Shown one piece after another: positions 8,142 through 16,327 of a DNA stretch of 64,000 nucleotides. A model generated the notes under the pieces. It worked only from the letters and a program-made list of their open reading frames with translations. It did no database searches and was not told the origin of the DNA. A program made the position numbers and the translations under genes. This stretch comes from Mycolicibacterium mageritense (lineage in GTDB: Bacteria > Actinomycetota > Actinomycetes > Mycobacteriales > Mycobacteriaceae), in NCBI RefSeq assembly GCF_010727475.1, contig NZ_AP022567.1:3224001-3288000 (forward strand), given 5' to 3'. Each line of letters starts with the position of its first letter. Within the stretch, counting starts at the first letter, position 1.

Positions 8142-9494
8142 TTATGCGGCGGTGGGCATCGAGGTCAGAGTGCGTCGGGCGTGTGAGCGCAGGTGTGGCG
8201 GTTCGGGCCCGGCCCGGTCATATGGCGGAATGAACCAGGGGTGGCGATCAGCGCCGAGATAGACCTGCCAGTCACTGTGGTGAATCATGGTGTGGTGACA
8301 CCGGCAGAACAGCACGCCGTTGTCGACACAGGTGGATCCCTCTGCACCCCAAGGTTTTATGTGGTGGGCATCGCACCAGGACACGGGTCTGCCGCAGCCG
8401 GGGAAGGCGCAGCCGCGGTCGCGTATCGCCAACGCTTTGCGGATGTGCGGCGGGAATAATCGTTCACTGCGACCTACATCCAGCGGTGCACCGTCGGAGT
8501 CAACCAGAACGTTTCCCGTGGTGCTGTCACACGCAATGAGGTCGGCGGTGACACTGCTGATCGGCCCGGTGTACCCGAGCATGTCCACCCCCTTCCCGGC
8601 ACCGAACACCCCTCCGTCCGTGGGCGTCATCGTGGCGGTCGCGGGCCGGATCAGGGTGACGTGCGGGAGGACTCCGCCGGAGGTGGGGCGCCGCGAACCG
8701 GACAGATAGGTGCGCACCAGTTGTCCGAACGCATCGGCGCGACGCTGCTGCGTCGAGCGGGGATCGGGTGACCCGTCGGGCAGTGGGACCGGCCGGCACA
8801 ACGGGTCCAGTGCGGCGAACAGTTCTTCCCCGGTGAGTGCATCCAGATCCAGGGTGGCGTTGACTCGTCCTTCGTCGTTCTGGTGCAGGGTCATCTCGTT
8901 GAGGTCGGTGTTTTCCGCGACCGGCACCCCCTGCTCATCCGGGGATGGTCCGGCGGCGGTGTGGGCGATCGCGATCTCGCGGGCCTTCTTACCCACCCCT
9001 GCGGGCGTGGTCTGGATCATCAACGTGCGCACCACCTGCGCCCGTTCCTGATCGGATAGTTCGCCCCGGCGGTTGATGTGCTTGACACCTTTACCGACCG
9101 CGTCGACGAAGTCGATACCGAGTGCCCCGAGGCGTTGCTGAGCGGTGAGCGTGGGCAGGGTGTGCGCGGCCCGCCCGACTCGGGCGGCTTGGTACGCCGC
9201 GGCGGGGGACACCCCGAGATCGGTCAACAACTGCGCCCCCGAACGTAGACGCTTGCGTGTCGGGATTCCGGCACGCTCGGCGGCGGCGACCGCCTGGGCG
9301 ATCACATAATCGAACAGATTGCGTGCGGTGACCGCGGCGGCCAGTACCGCTAACAGTGGCCCGTCATCGAGCACCCGGCGGGGACTGTCCAACAGATGAC
9401 ACAGCCGGCGATCCGCGTCCTCGTCGGGTGCCGGTGACGGGACTAGGTCATCGATGAGCGCATTGATGACGGTGTTCAGGTAGGTAGCGTCCAT
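8142..9494 (-). CDS. 13E12-repeat family HNH endonuclease (DUF222-HNH)
   Basis: The protein has 450 residues from the ATG at 9494 (MDATYLNTV); a longer start at 9518 is possible. The N-terminal two-thirds is the helical DUF222 domain. The C-terminal 90 residues hold a zinc-type HNH nuclease: CAFPGCGRP, then WCDAHHIKPW, then LFCRCHHTMIHH. Families of this kind occur in many near-identical copies in mycobacteria and are thought to be mobile or selfish, but their biochemical role is not settled. A perfect LexA/SOS box lies about 157 bases upstream. Its place at the edge of the block that interrupts the egt-Rv3699 synteny hints at an insertion hotspot. Confidence 0.88.
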   Translation of the reverse strand: MDATYLNTVINALIDDLVPSPAPDEDADRRLCHLLDSPRRVLDDGPLLAVLAAAVTARNLFDYVIAQAVAAAERAGIPTRKRLRSGAQLLTDLGVSPAAAYQAARVGRAAHTLPTLTAQQRLGALGIDFVDAVGKGVKHINRRGELSDQERAQVVRTLMIQTTPAGVGKKAREIAIAHTAAGPSPDEQGVPVAENTDLNEMTLHQNDEGRVNATLDLDALTGEELFAALDPLCRPVPLPDGSPDPRSTQQRRADAFGQLVRTYLSGSRRPTSGGVLPHVTLIRPATATMTPTDGGVFGAGKGVDMLGYTGPISSVTADLIACDSTTGNVLVDSDGAPLDVGRSERLFPPHIRKALAIRDRGCAFPGCGRPVSWCDAHHIKPWGAEGSTCVDNGVLFCRCHHTMIHHSDWQVYLGADRHPWFIPPYDRAGPEPPHLRSHARRTLTSMPTAA

Positions 9495-9980
9495 GACAGA
9501 TACCCAAGCTTTCAACAAAGTCGCGCACGTAGGCGCGGCTCAACAAACAATTGGCTCTGACAATCCCGAGCCTCCCCGGGAACCTGTCGAGCCAGCAGTG
9601 ACGTGGCGCGGGCGAAGCCCCTCACGTGCCCTTGCGGGGAGGACTTCTATTCGAACTTATGTTCGATTCTACGTGACGTAGCGACCTCTCGCAAGAGTTA
9701 TCTCTCAGGACATCGGTGACAGTTCTGCCTTCAGTCGCGGATGGCCACCAAAGCTGCAATCACTGTGTCGGACAGGGTAATTGCTGAACACGGCGTTCCG
9801 CTCCGGCAATGGGACCGAGCTGAACTGTGGAAGTGATCACCGGGGTCAAGCCCACGACTGGCAACCCTGCCGCCACCGGACACGGGCCCGGTGAACCGCC
9901 CTTCTGTTATTCGGATACTGGTTGCACCTGAGTAGGCGCGGTAGCGTCATGGGCATCCGCGGATGTGACGGGAGAATCCC
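9495..9980. other. Gene-free interval with SOS box
   Basis: This 486-base stretch lies between the divergent HNH gene and the CDGP gene. The SOS box at 9651-9666 is the only clear signal. A GGGAGA ribosome binding site for the CDGP gene is at about 9970. Short open frames inside show no domain or convincing start. The lower GC around 9640-9700 fits a promoter. Confidence 0.6.
9651..9666. promoter_or_regulatory. LexA (SOS) box
   Basis: TCGAAC-TTAT-GTTCGA is a perfect 6-4-6 palindrome matching the mycobacterial LexA consensus (TCGAAC N4 GTTCGA). It lies upstream of the HNH gene on the minus strand, about 157 bases from its ATG. Several 13E12-family genes in M. tuberculosis are known as SOS-regulated, so this site is expected to make the gene DNA-damage inducible. 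Confidence 0.88.
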
Positions 9981-10274
9981 ATGAAACTCTGCATCGTCGG
10001 AGGGGTGGTCGCGGTGTTGCTGGCTGGAGGTCTGATTGCCTCGGCGCCGCCAGCCAGCGCCGGCTGTCAGTACGGTGGACCTGTCATCAGCAAGTGCGAC
10101 GGGCCCGTCCAGCCCGACGGCACCTGGCAGCGGTGCATCGGTGTTTACAGCTATGTACCCAGCGGGCTCAGCTCGCATCTGGTGCCCGTCAAGCGCTGCG
10201 ATCTGATGGGGCCCGGTCACGACTATCCCGGGGACTTCGTCTTCGCCGACCCTCCGGTGCACATCAACGACTGA
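9981..10274 (+). CDS. Small secreted CDGP-domain protein
   Basis: A protein of 97 residues. A signal peptide (MKLCIVGGVVAVLLAGGLIA) ends at about residue 27 (ASA-GC). The mature part of about 70 residues has four Cys, two of them in the hallmark SKCDGPVQPDGTWQRC, the motif that names the mycobacterial CDGP family of secreted proteins. GGGAGA at 9970 supports the ATG at 9981. The function is unknown. It converges on the TetR gene, with one base between them. Confidence 0.8.
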   Translation: MKLCIVGGVVAVLLAGGLIASAPPASAGCQYGGPVISKCDGPVQPDGTWQRCIGVYSYVPSGLSSHLVPVKRCDLMGPGHDYPGDFVFADPPVHIND

Positions 10275-10275
10275 T

Positions 10276-10953
10276 CTACGGCTTCAGGTTGCCGATGACG
10301 ACGGCCAGCCCAGCGCCGAACCGCTGCCGCGCATCACCGCCGGAATGGGCCGCGAAGAACTGCGCGGCTGTCCCGGTATCGCGGCCGTGCAGCGACTCCA
10401 GCTCTGCCACCTTCGACGCCGACAGGTCGGCGAACGGCTGGCCGGCCTGTAGCCACGCGGCCTCGGCCGTGGCGGCGCCGAGCACGTAGTAGTAGACGGC
10501 CGATATGGCCGCGGCGAGCGAGTCGCCACGGAATCCCGCGCCGGACAGCACATCCACGATCGACGAGAAGTGGTCGACAGCAGCGGGCCCGATCGGCGGC
10601 TTGCTGCCCAGTAACGCAGGTGCCCACGGATGCCGTAGAAGCGCCTCGAACATGCTGTGGGAGAGCGCTTTCAAGTTGTCGCGCCAACTCCGGCCCCCAG
10701 CGTGCACGGCCGCCTCGGCGAAAACGCCGTCGAGTGCGTATTCGAGCACGTCGTCTTTCGTGGCGACGTAGCCATACAGGGTCATCGGTGCGGTGCCGAG
10801 TCGGGTGGCCAGCTTGCGCATGCTCAGCCCGGCGATCCCGTCGGAGTCCATGAGCGCCACGGCGGCCGCGACGATCTGATCGCGATGCAGCGATTGGTTG
10901 CGCTGCTTCTTGGCCGGACGCAGCCACACCGATTCCGATGATGCGGTACCCAC
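10276..10953 (-). CDS. TetR-family repressor, likely of the adjacent amine oxidase
   Basis: The protein has 225 residues and starts with GTG at 10953. The N-terminal helix-turn-helix (about residues 20-65) includes GIAGLSMRKLATRLGTAPMTLYGYVATKDD, the TetR signature. The C-terminal ligand domain is of the tetracycline-repressor C type. It is divergent from the flavin oxidase gene, and a 32-base near-perfect inverted repeat fills the space between them. It therefore probably represses both itself and the oxidase. The ligand is unknown but may be the oxidase substrate. Confidence 0.9.
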   Translation of the reverse strand: MGTASSESVWLRPAKKQRNQSLHRDQIVAAAVALMDSDGIAGLSMRKLATRLGTAPMTLYGYVATKDDVLEYALDGVFAEAAVHAGGRSWRDNLKALSHSMFEALLRHPWAPALLGSKPPIGPAAVDHFSSIVDVLSGAGFRGDSLAAAISAVYYYVLGAATAEAAWLQAGQPFADLSASKVAELESLHGRDTGTAAQFFAAHSGGDARQRFGAGLAVVIGNLKP

Positions 10954-10975
10954 GGGGGCTAGCGTACCTGCATTC

Positions 10976-11007
10976 GTACGTTGTACGTTGAATTACGTAC
11001 AGCGTAC
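10976..11007. promoter_or_regulatory. Inverted-repeat operator between tetR and the flavin oxidase
   Basis: The left arm GTACGTTGTACGT (10976-10988) and right arm ACGTACAGCGTAC (10995-11007) are complementary at 12 of 13 positions around TGAATT. The repeat lies 11 bases before the oxidase ATG and 23 bases upstream of the tetR GTG. It is the obvious binding site for the TetR protein. A GGAGG at 11008-11012 follows as the oxidase ribosome binding site. Confidence 0.82.
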
Positions 11008-11017
11008 GGAGGATGGT

Positions 11018-12409
11018 ATGAACGAACACAAAGTCATCGTGATCGGCGCCGGGTTGTCGGGACTGGCTGCGGCGACCACATTGGTGGATGCGGGCTTCGC
11101 GTCGGTGACGGTGCTCGAGGCCGGCCCCCACGTCGGTGGGCGAACCCGCACCAGCACGGCCGGCGACACGACGATCGACGACGGCGCCACGCTGGCCTAC
11201 CCGCAACACCGGCACGTTCTCGGGCTTGCCGACCGCTTCGGGGTCGACATGTTCGAGAGCGGGACGCAGGGACGCTTCCAATACCTGTTCGACGGCACGG
11301 CTCGATCACTCACCGCCGGGCGTATCCCGAACACGCGGCTGCTGACCGCACCGTTGCTGCGGCCGGTGGTCCGTGGCGCGCTGAGGCTGATCGAGCGGTG
11401 GCTGCCGATGTCGGCCGACGACGTCGTGCAGCTGCTGGAGGCCGTCCAGGAACTGGACCAATTGGCTGCGTCGGTCCCTGCTCAGCGCCCGTGGTCGGCG
11501 CCTCAGGCGCAAACCCTGGACCAGCGCACCGTCCAATCGTGGGTCGACGACGCCGTGCGACCCGGGCCTGCACGGCACCTACTCGCCTCACTCTTCGGGT
11601 ACTTCCCGCCGACCACCTCGCTGCTGTTCGCCCTGCACGTCTTCAATACCTGGGGTGGGATCGGTGCGCTGCTGGCCAGCCAGGGCGGTGTGCTGCGGTT
11701 CGCGGACGGAGCGCAAGCGCTGCCCCTCGCTCTCGCGGCCGCCCTGGGCGACCGGGTCATCCTCAATTCGCCCGTCACCGCGATCGAGCAGTCGGCGAAC
11801 CGCGTCAGCGTGCACGCGGGCGGCACGACGTACGACGCCGACCACGTCATCGTCGCCGTCGGCCCGGCGGCCTACCGCGGTATCGAATTCCGTCCGGCGC
11901 TGTCGCCGCAGCGCATCCGGCTGCAGAAGGCCTGGCAACCGGTGCACGGCCGCAAGGTCAACGTTGTCTACGACAAGCCGTTCTGGCGCGCCGACAACCT
12001 CTCCGGCTCGGCGCTGACCGATCGCGAAGCCGCACCGGGCGTGCTCGATGCCTCGCCGCCGGACGGCTCGCACGGTGTGCTCGCGTGCTACGGCACCGAC
12101 GACACCACGGCCGTGCAGGATCCCGAGAGCCGAAAGGCCGCGGTGCTGACCACCTTCGCCGACCTGTTCGGCGCGCAAGCGCTTGAACCCCTGCACTATT
12201 CGGAAAAGCGGTGGATCTACGAACCGTTCCACTTCGGCTGCGAGGGCGGCCTCTCGGTAGGCGCGCTGACGGCGGCGCGTGAAACCCTCAAAGAACCCGT
12301 CGGCCGGCTGCACTGGGCCGGAGTCGAAACCGCCGACGAGTGGCTCGGTTTCATGGACGGCGCGGTCCAGGCCGGGCAGCGTGCTGCGAGTGAAGTGATC
12401 CGGAGCTAG
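11018..12409 (+). CDS. Flavin-containing amine oxidase family protein
   Basis: The protein has 463 residues from ATG 11018, which is preceded by GGAGG. The N-terminal Rossmann motif VIGAGLSGLAAA (about 8-19) and LEAGPHVGGRTRT (about 36-48) bind FAD. The C-terminal block LHWAGVETADEWLGFMDGAVQAG is the usual FAD-contacting end of monoamine oxidase-like enzymes. No signal peptide is seen, so it is cytosolic. The substrate cannot be read from sequence. Control by the divergent TetR is likely. It lies 131 bases upstream of mno but has its own regulator, so it need not belong to alcohol metabolism. Confidence 0.88.
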   Translation: MNEHKVIVIGAGLSGLAAATTLVDAGFASVTVLEAGPHVGGRTRTSTAGDTTIDDGATLAYPQHRHVLGLADRFGVDMFESGTQGRFQYLFDGTARSLTAGRIPNTRLLTAPLLRPVVRGALRLIERWLPMSADDVVQLLEAVQELDQLAASVPAQRPWSAPQAQTLDQRTVQSWVDDAVRPGPARHLLASLFGYFPPTTSLLFALHVFNTWGGIGALLASQGGVLRFADGAQALPLALAAALGDRVILNSPVTAIEQSANRVSVHAGGTTYDADHVIVAVGPAAYRGIEFRPALSPQRIRLQKAWQPVHGRKVNVVYDKPFWRADNLSGSALTDREAAPGVLDASPPDGSHGVLACYGTDDTTAVQDPESRKAAVLTTFADLFGAQALEPLHYSEKRWIYEPFHFGCEGGLSVGALTAARETLKEPVGRLHWAGVETADEWLGFMDGAVQAGQRAASEVIRS

Positions 12410-12429
12410 CCCCTGTGCCGGTGGGACGA

Positions 12430-12442
12430 CCTACCCGATCGG
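12430..12442. promoter_or_regulatory. CCGATCGG-type motif upstream of mno
   Basis: CCTACCCGATCGG lies 98 bases before the mno start. The same 13 bases recur on the other strand in front of the second alcohol dehydrogenase, and 12 bases (ACCCGATCGGAG) recur between mftM and mftA. The palindromic core suits a dimeric NarL/LuxR-type response regulator such as the MnoR homologue encoded in this block. The binding assignment is inferred. Confidence 0.6.
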
Positions 12443-12540
12443 AGAGTTCTGGTGTGCCGGTCGGCGGGTAGTGCTCCCGAATCGTTGTGACGCGCGCCAC
12501 CAAGGTTCACGGTGGTGTCACACGACAGAAGGAGCATCCA

Positions 12541-13812
12541 ATGGCCATTGAGCTGAACCAGATTTGGGACTTCCCCATCAAGGAGTTCCATCCGTTCCCG
12601 CGGGCACTGCTCGGCGTGGGCGCGCACGACATCATCGGCGTCGAGGCCAAGAACCTGGGTTTCAAGCGCACCCTGCTGATGACGACGGGCCTGCGTGGCT
12701 CGGGCATCATCGAGGAGCTCACCGGCAAGATCGAATACCAGGGCGTCGAGGTCGTGCTCTACGACAAGGTGGAGTCAAACCCCAAGGACTACAACGTCAT
12801 GGAGGCCGCCGCGCTCTACCAGCAGGAGCGCTGCGACAGCATCATCTCGATCGGCGGCGGATCAAGCCATGACGCCGCCAAGGGGGCGCGCGTCGTCATC
12901 GCCCACGACGGCCGCAACATCAACGAGTTCGAGGGCTTCGCGAAGTCGACCAACAAGCAGAACCCGCCCCACATTGCGGTATCCACCACGGCCGGAACGG
13001 GTTCGGAGACCTCGTGGGCCTACGTCATCACCGACACGTCCGACATGGAGCATCCACACAAGTGGGTCGGCTTCGACGAGGCCACCATCGTGACCCTCGC
13101 GATCGACGACCCGCTGCTGTACTACACGTGCCCCCAGCACTTCACCGCCTACTGCGGATTCGACGTGCTGGCCCACGGCAGCGAGCCCTACGTGTCGCGG
13201 CTGGACTTCGCGCCGTCGCTCGGAAACGCCTTGTACTCGGTCGAACTCGTGGCCAAGCACCTGCGGGAGGCGGTGTTCGAGCCGCGCAACCTCAAGGCCC
13301 GCGAAGGCATGATGAACGCGCAATACATCGCAGGCCAGGCCTTCAACTCGGGCGGCCTGGGCATCGTGCACTCGATCAGCCACGCCGTCAGTGCCTTCTT
13401 CGACAGCCACCACGGCCTCAACAACGCGATCGCGCTGCCCCGCGTGTGGGAGTACAACCTGCCGTCCCGCTATGAGCGCTACGCGCAGTTGGCCACCGCG
13501 ATGGGCGTCGACACCCGCAACATGACCACGGTGCAGGCCGCCGACGCCGCGGTCGAGGCCGCGATCCGGCTGTCGCAGGACGTCGGCATCCCGGACAACT
13601 TCTCCCAGGTGCGTGTTGACTCGTATGACAAGAACCGCATGAACACCGGCAAGTACGCCGGTAAGGGCGAGGTGATCAAGGGCGACGACAAGAGCGTGCT
13701 TGCCATCTCCGAGCACATCCAGGGTGACTGGTGCACGCCCGGTAACCCCCGCGAGGTCACGGTCGACTCGATGATTCCGGTGGTCGGACATGCAATTAAT
13801 GGCACTTACTGA
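12541..13812 (+). CDS. mno: NDMA-type methanol/alcohol dehydrogenase (Mno/Mdo)
   Basis: It oxidises methanol and other primary alcohols. Enzymes of this type keep nicotinamide tightly bound and hand electrons on through mycofactocin, or through the dye NDMA in vitro. It has 423 residues and the iron-type (group III) dehydrogenase fold. The nucleotide motif is GGGSSHDAAKG (105-115), and TTAGTGSETS follows near residue 150. Metal ligands by alignment to the family are Asp207, His211, His276 and His290. GAAGGAG about ten bases upstream supports the ATG. It matches M. smegmatis MSMEG_6242 in kind and setting. The MoxR gene overlaps its end. Confidence 0.93.
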   Translation: MAIELNQIWDFPIKEFHPFPRALLGVGAHDIIGVEAKNLGFKRTLLMTTGLRGSGIIEELTGKIEYQGVEVVLYDKVESNPKDYNVMEAAALYQQERCDSIISIGGGSSHDAAKGARVVIAHDGRNINEFEGFAKSTNKQNPPHIAVSTTAGTGSETSWAYVITDTSDMEHPHKWVGFDEATIVTLAIDDPLLYYTCPQHFTAYCGFDVLAHGSEPYVSRLDFAPSLGNALYSVELVAKHLREAVFEPRNLKAREGMMNAQYIAGQAFNSGGLGIVHSISHAVSAFFDSHHGLNNAIALPRVWEYNLPSRYERYAQLATAMGVDTRNMTTVQAADAAVEAAIRLSQDVGIPDNFSQVRVDSYDKNRMNTGKYAGKGEVIKGDDKSVLAISEHIQGDWCTPGNPREVTVDSMIPVVGHAINGTY

Positions 13813-14758
13813 TCCGGTTGGGTTCGACAGTCCCGCAGCGCTTTCCGAAGCGCTGCGGGAGCAGGACTACATCGCCGATCAGGATCTGGCCACTGTCGTG
13901 CACCTGGCCACGGCGCTGGACCGGCCCCTGCTCCTGGAGGGGCCGGCCGGTGTCGGCAAGACCGAACTCGCCAAGGCGCTCGCGGCGGCGGGCGGCAGGC
14001 GGCTGATCCGGCTGCAATGCTACGAGGGCCTCGACGACAACCGCGTGCTCTACGAATGGGACTACGCCAAGCAGTTGCTGCACGTACAGATGCTGCGGGA
14101 TCGGATGAGCGACGTCCACGAGATCGCCGAGGGCCTCTACACCGAGGAGTTCCTGTCGGTGCGGCCGCTGCTGGAAGCGGTGTTGTCGGAACAGCCGGTC
14201 GTGCTGCTGATCGACGAAGTCGACCGCACCGAGGAGGCGATGGAGGCGCTGCTGCTCGAGGTGCTCGCCGAACGGCAGATCACCATCCCCGAGATCGGCA
14301 CGTTCGTCGCCCGCACGGTCCCATGGGTTGTGTTGACCTCCAACGACACCCGGGAGCTGTCGGCCGCGCTCAAGCGCCGCTGCCTGCATTACCACCTGGA
14401 TTTCCCGACGCCGCAACGCGAACGGGAGATCGTCGGGGTGCGGGCACCACACGTCGAGCCGTCGGTCGTGGCCGATGTCGTCGAGTTGGCGCGGACCTTG
14501 CGGGAACTGCCGCTGCGCAAGAGCCCCTCGATCTCGGAAGTGATCGACGGTGCCAGGGCCGCGGCGATTCTCGGCCGCGACGTATCGCAGCCGTTGCTGC
14601 TTTCGGCGCTCGTGAAATTCACCAGCGACCGTGACATCGCGCTGCGCCACCTCACCGAACCGATCGCTGTCACAACAGAAAAGGAACGCGTCACCGTCGC
14701 GGCCCGGCCGGCCAACACCACCACCGCGGTATTCCGTGGGCGGGGCGGCCGGCAGTGA
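13799..14758 (+). CDS. MoxR/CbbQ-type AAA+ ATPase, likely dehydrogenase-maturation chaperone
   Basis: A protein of 319 residues. Walker A is GPAGVGKT (48-55) and Walker B is VVLLIDEVDR (about 134-143). The sensor region SNDTRELSAALKRRCLHY has the arginine finger of MoxR-type AAA+ proteins. I chose ATG 13799 (MALTDP); 13790 is also possible. It overlaps mno by 14 bases and is coupled to the VWA gene by GTGA. Family pairs of this kind (CbbQ/CbbO, NorQ/NorD, CoxD/CoxE) activate metal enzymes. Here the neighbours suggest activation or cofactor loading of one or both alcohol dehydrogenases. That role is inferred. Confidence 0.85.
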   Translation: MALTDPVGFDSPAALSEALREQDYIADQDLATVVHLATALDRPLLLEGPAGVGKTELAKALAAAGGRRLIRLQCYEGLDDNRVLYEWDYAKQLLHVQMLRDRMSDVHEIAEGLYTEEFLSVRPLLEAVLSEQPVVLLIDEVDRTEEAMEALLLEVLAERQITIPEIGTFVARTVPWVVLTSNDTRELSAALKRRCLHYHLDFPTPQREREIVGVRAPHVEPSVVADVVELARTLRELPLRKSPSISEVIDGARAAAILGRDVSQPLLLSALVKFTSDRDIALRHLTEPIAVTTEKERVTVAARPANTTTAVFRGRGGRQ

Positions 14759-16221
14759 CACCGTCGCAGACCCTCGACATCGTGGCGGCGATGTTCGGAT
14801 CGCTGCTGCGCCGCGCCGGGGTCGCGACATCCCCGGCCGAGGTGATCGAGGTGCGTCGCGTCCTGGGTCTGCTGGGTGCGCGCGACCTGACAGTCCTGCG
14901 GGCGGCGCTGCGTGCGACGTGCGCGAAATACGGTCGGGAACAACAGGGATTCGACCGTGCCTTCGACGCGATGTTCGGCGTGGCCCAGGTCGAATCGAGA
15001 AGCGGCGAGACCCGCGCGCACTCGGGCGCGGGCCTGCCCGATGAGCTGGACATCGACGAGGACCAGGAGATCGGAAAGTATGCCGAGTACAACGAACGTG
15101 CGGCCGAGGTCGGCGATCACTTCGACACCCCCGATGCCGACAAGGGCTTCAACCCGCACAAGGACGACGACGATTTCAGTGTGACCGGTGGCGACAGCCA
15201 GTTGTCGGTGTCGGCCGAGACCGACATCGGCAGGCGCGGCGTGCGCTACACCGTCGAGGTGGATCGGGCCGCGTCGAATGTGGCCGGGCAGCTGGCGGAT
15301 TCGGTGTCTTCGGTGGTGTCGGGAACCCTGAGTTGGGACGATCCCGATTCGATCCTGGCCTGGCTCGACGCGTACGACCCGAGCAGCTATGGCACTGACG
15401 ACGAGCCGCTGACCGCCGAGCAACTGAGGCAGCTCAGCCAGGCGGTCGAGAAGTTCGTCGCGGCGCTGGCCGAACGCGCGGGGCTGACGGCCGAGCCCGA
15501 CGGGCCCGTCGGCACCCCGGGTCTGGCCGCCGACATCGACCTGGCGTGCCACGAGGTGCTGCGGCGGATGCGGGGCGCGCCTCGGGTACGTCCCGGCCGT
15601 CGGGGCCGGCTCGACATCCGTCGTACGACGCGCGCGAGCCTGCGCACCGACGGTGTCCCGTTCCATCTCGTGATGCGCACACCCCTGCCGGACCGCGTGC
15701 GGCTGCTGGTGATCGCCGACGTGTCGCTGTCGGTCCGCCCGGTCACGGCATTCACACTGCGGCTGGCGCAGGCCATGCACCGGCGCGCTCACCGCTGCCG
15801 CGTGATGGCCTTCGTCGACCGCCCCGTCGACGTCACCGAGATCCTGCTGCGCTCCGGTGGAGACGACGCGCTTGCTGCGGTCCTCGCCGAGGCACAGCTC
15901 GACCTGCAGGCCAGCAGCGATTACGGGCAGGTGTTCGACGACATGCTGCGGGGGCAGGCCGACGCCCTGGATTCGCGGACCGCGGTGCTGATCGTCGGGG
16001 ACGGCCGCAGCGGGGGGCTTCCGCCCGGTGTCGAGCAGCTGCGCGCGCTGCGGCGTCGCGTACACCGGCTGGCGTGGGTCACCCCGGAACCGCAGCGCTA
16101 CTGGCGCCAGGCCACGTGCGCGATGCCGCAGTATGCGCAGGTATGCGATCACGTTGTGGTGGCAAGCGATGCCGAGCAGCTGACGGCGCACGCCGCGGAA
16201 CTTGCCCACGCCCTTTCGTGA
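14755..16221 (+). CDS. VWA (CoxE-like) protein, partner of the MoxR ATPase
   Basis: A protein of 488 residues starting with GTG. The C-terminal von Willebrand A domain (about 310-480) has the metal-dependent adhesion motif DVSLS at 322-326 in LLVIADVSLSVRP. The middle part is very acidic (for example DELDIDEDQE near residue 96 and KDDDDF near 136), typical of MoxR-associated VWA adaptors. The start overlaps the ATPase stop by four bases, so the two are made together. Such proteins tether the AAA+ ring to its client enzyme. The client is probably Mno or the following dehydrogenase, by position. Confidence 0.85.
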   Translation: MTPSQTLDIVAAMFGSLLRRAGVATSPAEVIEVRRVLGLLGARDLTVLRAALRATCAKYGREQQGFDRAFDAMFGVAQVESRSGETRAHSGAGLPDELDIDEDQEIGKYAEYNERAAEVGDHFDTPDADKGFNPHKDDDDFSVTGGDSQLSVSAETDIGRRGVRYTVEVDRAASNVAGQLADSVSSVVSGTLSWDDPDSILAWLDAYDPSSYGTDDEPLTAEQLRQLSQAVEKFVAALAERAGLTAEPDGPVGTPGLAADIDLACHEVLRRMRGAPRVRPGRRGRLDIRRTTRASLRTDGVPFHLVMRTPLPDRVRLLVIADVSLSVRPVTAFTLRLAQAMHRRAHRCRVMAFVDRPVDVTEILLRSGGDDALAAVLAEAQLDLQASSDYGQVFDDMLRGQADALDSRTAVLIVGDGRSGGLPPGVEQLRALRRRVHRLAWVTPEPQRYWRQATCAMPQYAQVCDHVVVASDAEQLTAHAAELAHALS

Positions 16222-16227
16222 TACCTG

Positions 16228-16241
16228 CCCGATCGGGTAGG
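16228..16241. promoter_or_regulatory. CCGATCGG-type motif upstream of the second dehydrogenase
   Basis: CCCGATCGGGTAGG reads CCTACCCGATCGGG on the minus strand and shares 13 exact bases with the site before mno. The wider 18-base stretch 16224-16241 is palindromic at 16 positions. It lies 87 bases before the chosen GTG of the second dehydrogenase, inside the 106-base gap after the VWA gene. Confidence 0.62.
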
Positions 16242-16327
16242 TGACCACCTGTCCACCTGCAGATTGGTTGCGTCCGTCGACCGACGTAGGGTGGGGATGT
16301 TACTTGGATCACAAGGGAGTGCGCGAA

